A stretch of DNA of 64,000 nucleotides, from positions 110,399,429 to 110,463,428 of the forward strand of contig NC_030684.2 in assembly GCF_000004195.4 (NCBI RefSeq), given 5' to 3'. Both the position numbers and the translations under genes were made by a program. The notes under the pieces are model-generated. The model made no database searches. It saw nothing but the letters and a program-made list of their open reading frames with translations, and was not told the origin of the DNA. Positions 62,147-64,000 of this stretch are shown here, in pieces. The DNA is from Xenopus tropicalis. Taxonomy: Eukaryota; Chordata; Amphibia; Anura; Pipidae. Every line of letters begins with the position of its first letter. The first letter of the stretch is position 1.

Positions 62147-64000
62147 CATAGTTACATAGGGTTGGAAAAAGACGAGAGTCCATCAAGTTCAACCCTTCCA
62201 AGTAAACCCAGCACACACAACCTATACTGACCTATATATATACTCACATACATAAACCATATATACCAACATCAATACTAGTTGTAGATTTTAGTATCAC
62301 AATAGCCTTGGATATTATGCTTGTTCAAGAACTCATCCAACCCCTCTTAAAGGCATTAACAGAATCTGCCATTACCACATCACTAGGAAGAGCATTCCCC
62401 AACCTCACTGCCCTCACCGTGAAAAACCCCCCTACGCTGCTTCAAATGGAAGCTCTGTTCCTCTAATCTAAAGGGGGGCCTCTGGTGCGTTGATTGTTTT
62501 TATGGGAAAAAAGAACATCCCCTATCTGCCTATAATCCCCTCTAATGTACTTGTACAGAGTAATCATGTCCCCTCGCAAGCGCCTTTTTTTCCAGGCAAA
62601 ACAACCCCAACCTCGACAGTTGCAGTCGCTGCACTCTCTCCAGCTCATTAATTTCCTTCTTAAGGACTGGAGCCCAAAACTGCCCCCCATACTCAAGGTG
62701 AGGCCTTACCAGAGACCAATAAAAAGGCAAAATGATGTTCTCATCTTTTGAGTCAATGCCCTTTTTTATACAAGACAGCACTTTATTTGCTTTAGTAGCC
62801 ACAGAATGACACTGCCTAGAAATAGACAACTTGTTATACACAAAAATTCCCAGATCCTTCTCAATTAAGCATCCCCCCTACACACTACCATTTAGTGTAT
62901 AACTCGTGTTTATATTATTTCTAAGTGCATAACATTGAACCGCATTTTAAATTTTGCAGCCCAGTTTTTCAATTTTGGCAAATCTCTGTGCAAAGTGGCA
63001 GAATCCTGCATGGAACTGATTTGTTTTTTTACAATTTAGTATCATCAGCAAAAATAGAAACAGTACTTTCTATGCCCTCCTCCAGGTCATTAATAAACAA
63101 GTTAAAAAGCAAAGGACCAAGGACTGACCCCTGCGGTACTCCACTAACAACACTGGTCTAATTAGAAAATGTTCCATTTACCACCACTCTTTGCAATCTA
63201 TCCTTCAGCCAGTTTTCTATCCAATTACAAATATTATGTTCTAGGTCAATATTCCTCAATTGTATAATTCATTTTCTGTGTGGTACTGTATCAAATGCTT
63301 TAGCAAAGTCCAAGTAGATGACATCCACTGCCATTCCAGTGTCGACGTTCCTGTTAACCTCCTCATAAAAGGGAATTAATTTAGTCTGGCAAGATCTGTT
63401 ACACATAAAACTATGCTGGCAGAAACTTATAGCATTGTGATTTGCAATGTATGTATGTATAACTTTATTTATAAGGGTATGCAGCACTGTACAATCTTAC
63501 AGAATCCAAAATTACACACAGGGAGGACAAGTGATATAATAAATAAATACAATAAATATATATAAGTGCAATGTATTCAAGTAGCCTATCCCCTAATACC
63601 CTTTCGAAAAGCTTTCCTATCACTGATGTCAGACTAACAGGCCTATAGTTTTCAGGCTGAGAATGTGATCCCTTTTTGAATAACAGCACCACATTAGCAA
63701 TTCACCAGGCTCATGGCACCATGCCACACCTCAATGAATCCTGAAAAATAAAGAGGTTTTGCAATCACAGCGCTAAGCTTGTTTAATACCTTGGGATAAA
63801 TACTATCCGTTCCTGGACCTTTGTTTATTATTACATGTTTAAGTTTTTTTTTAATTTCCTCCTAAGTGACCCATGCATCAGTAGTTATATTACTAAAATT
63901 GGGTATAGAAAAAAGGGAAATTTGATTCGCTGGCTCCTCAGTTGTGTAGACCAATGAAAAATAAGAGTTCAGAATTTCTGCTTTTTCCCTGGTCAACCAA
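62147..64000 (-). pseudogene. CR1-like LINE, RT region and 3' UTR, runs off window
   Basis: The 3' end is at about 62147 (inverse of CCTATGTAACTATGCC). Reading leftward on the minus strand, RT blocks appear in order: NYRPVSLTSVIGKLFERVL (63600s), a CQTKLIPFYEEV segment, VIYLDFAKAFDTVPH with the first catalytic Asp (near 63300), then ANKVLSCIKKGI and LVRPHLEYGGQFWAP (62640-62800), and ELERVQRL ... RRLRGDMITLYKYI (62540-62660). Stops and frameshifts interrupt it. A short retroposon is inserted at 63453-63566. It is a longer, diverged relative of the LINE at 57798. The 5' end lies beyond the window. Confidence 0.9.
63443..63576. mobile_element. Short retroposon nested in the LINE, 10-bp TSD
   Basis: TGCAATGTAT occurs at 63443-63452 and again at 63567-63576, bracketing 114 bp that match the repeat at 15100-15225 (TATGTATAACTTTATTTATA, ACACACAGGGAGGACAAG, AATAAATA tail). 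Removing it rejoins the LINE sequence. The length of the duplication indicates LINE-mediated retroposition. Confidence 0.85.

Overview
The window looks like vertebrate, very probably Xenopus (clawed frog), genomic DNA. It has no bacterial-style gene density, it is AT-rich, and it is packed with repeat families typical of Xenopus: T2-type TTAA/AAGG MITEs, a Tc1-like element with long terminal repeats, CpG-rich Harbinger-like palindromes, CR1-like LINEs and a Tx1D-like element with about 395-bp internal tandem repeats. I recognise these families from memory; no database was searched.

Only one host gene feature can be supported. It is the first coding exon of a ryanodine receptor gene on the minus strand (25914-25961, 16 codons, reading MAEGGEVEDEIQFLRT, followed by a GTAAGT splice donor). 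The MAEGGE start points to ryr3. Everything to its left (1-25913) is then intron 1, and everything to its right is promoter and upstream intergenic DNA. In human the upstream, divergently oriented neighbour is FMN1, but no exon of it is visible here. Most open reading frames in the window are chance frames or frames inside repeats.

Intron 1 (1-25913) holds a hAT-like element with an internal 34-bp minisatellite (379-1161), several TTAA MITEs, a nearly complete but disabled Tc1 transposon (9191-10818), a 409-bp perfect-ended palindromic Harbinger-like element (17624-18032) and assorted fragments. The exon and promoter block (about 24.4-26.3 kb) is largely free of repeats.

The upstream region is dominated by a 7256-bp transposon (34447-41702). 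It is bounded by TTAA and inverted ends, starts with six back-to-back perfect hairpins, and contains two diverged tandem arrays, about 393/394 bp and exactly 395 bp in period. This matches the architecture I recall for Xenopus Tx1/Tx2 'D' elements. Single-copy relics of the same family lie at 29.6-30.4 kb and, inverted, at 49.9-50.3 kb. Immediately right of it is a Penelope-like relic (coding piece 41776-41990, hammerhead-like motif near 42660). A second hammerhead-like motif at 61.3 kb sits in the loop of a roughly 53-bp inverted repeat. Further right are an L1-type fragment, a Ty3/gypsy pol relic (52.1-52.9 kb), a degraded CR1-like LINE end (57.8-58.8 kb) and a larger inverted CR1-like LINE running off the window end, itself split by a short retroposon with a 10-bp target duplication.
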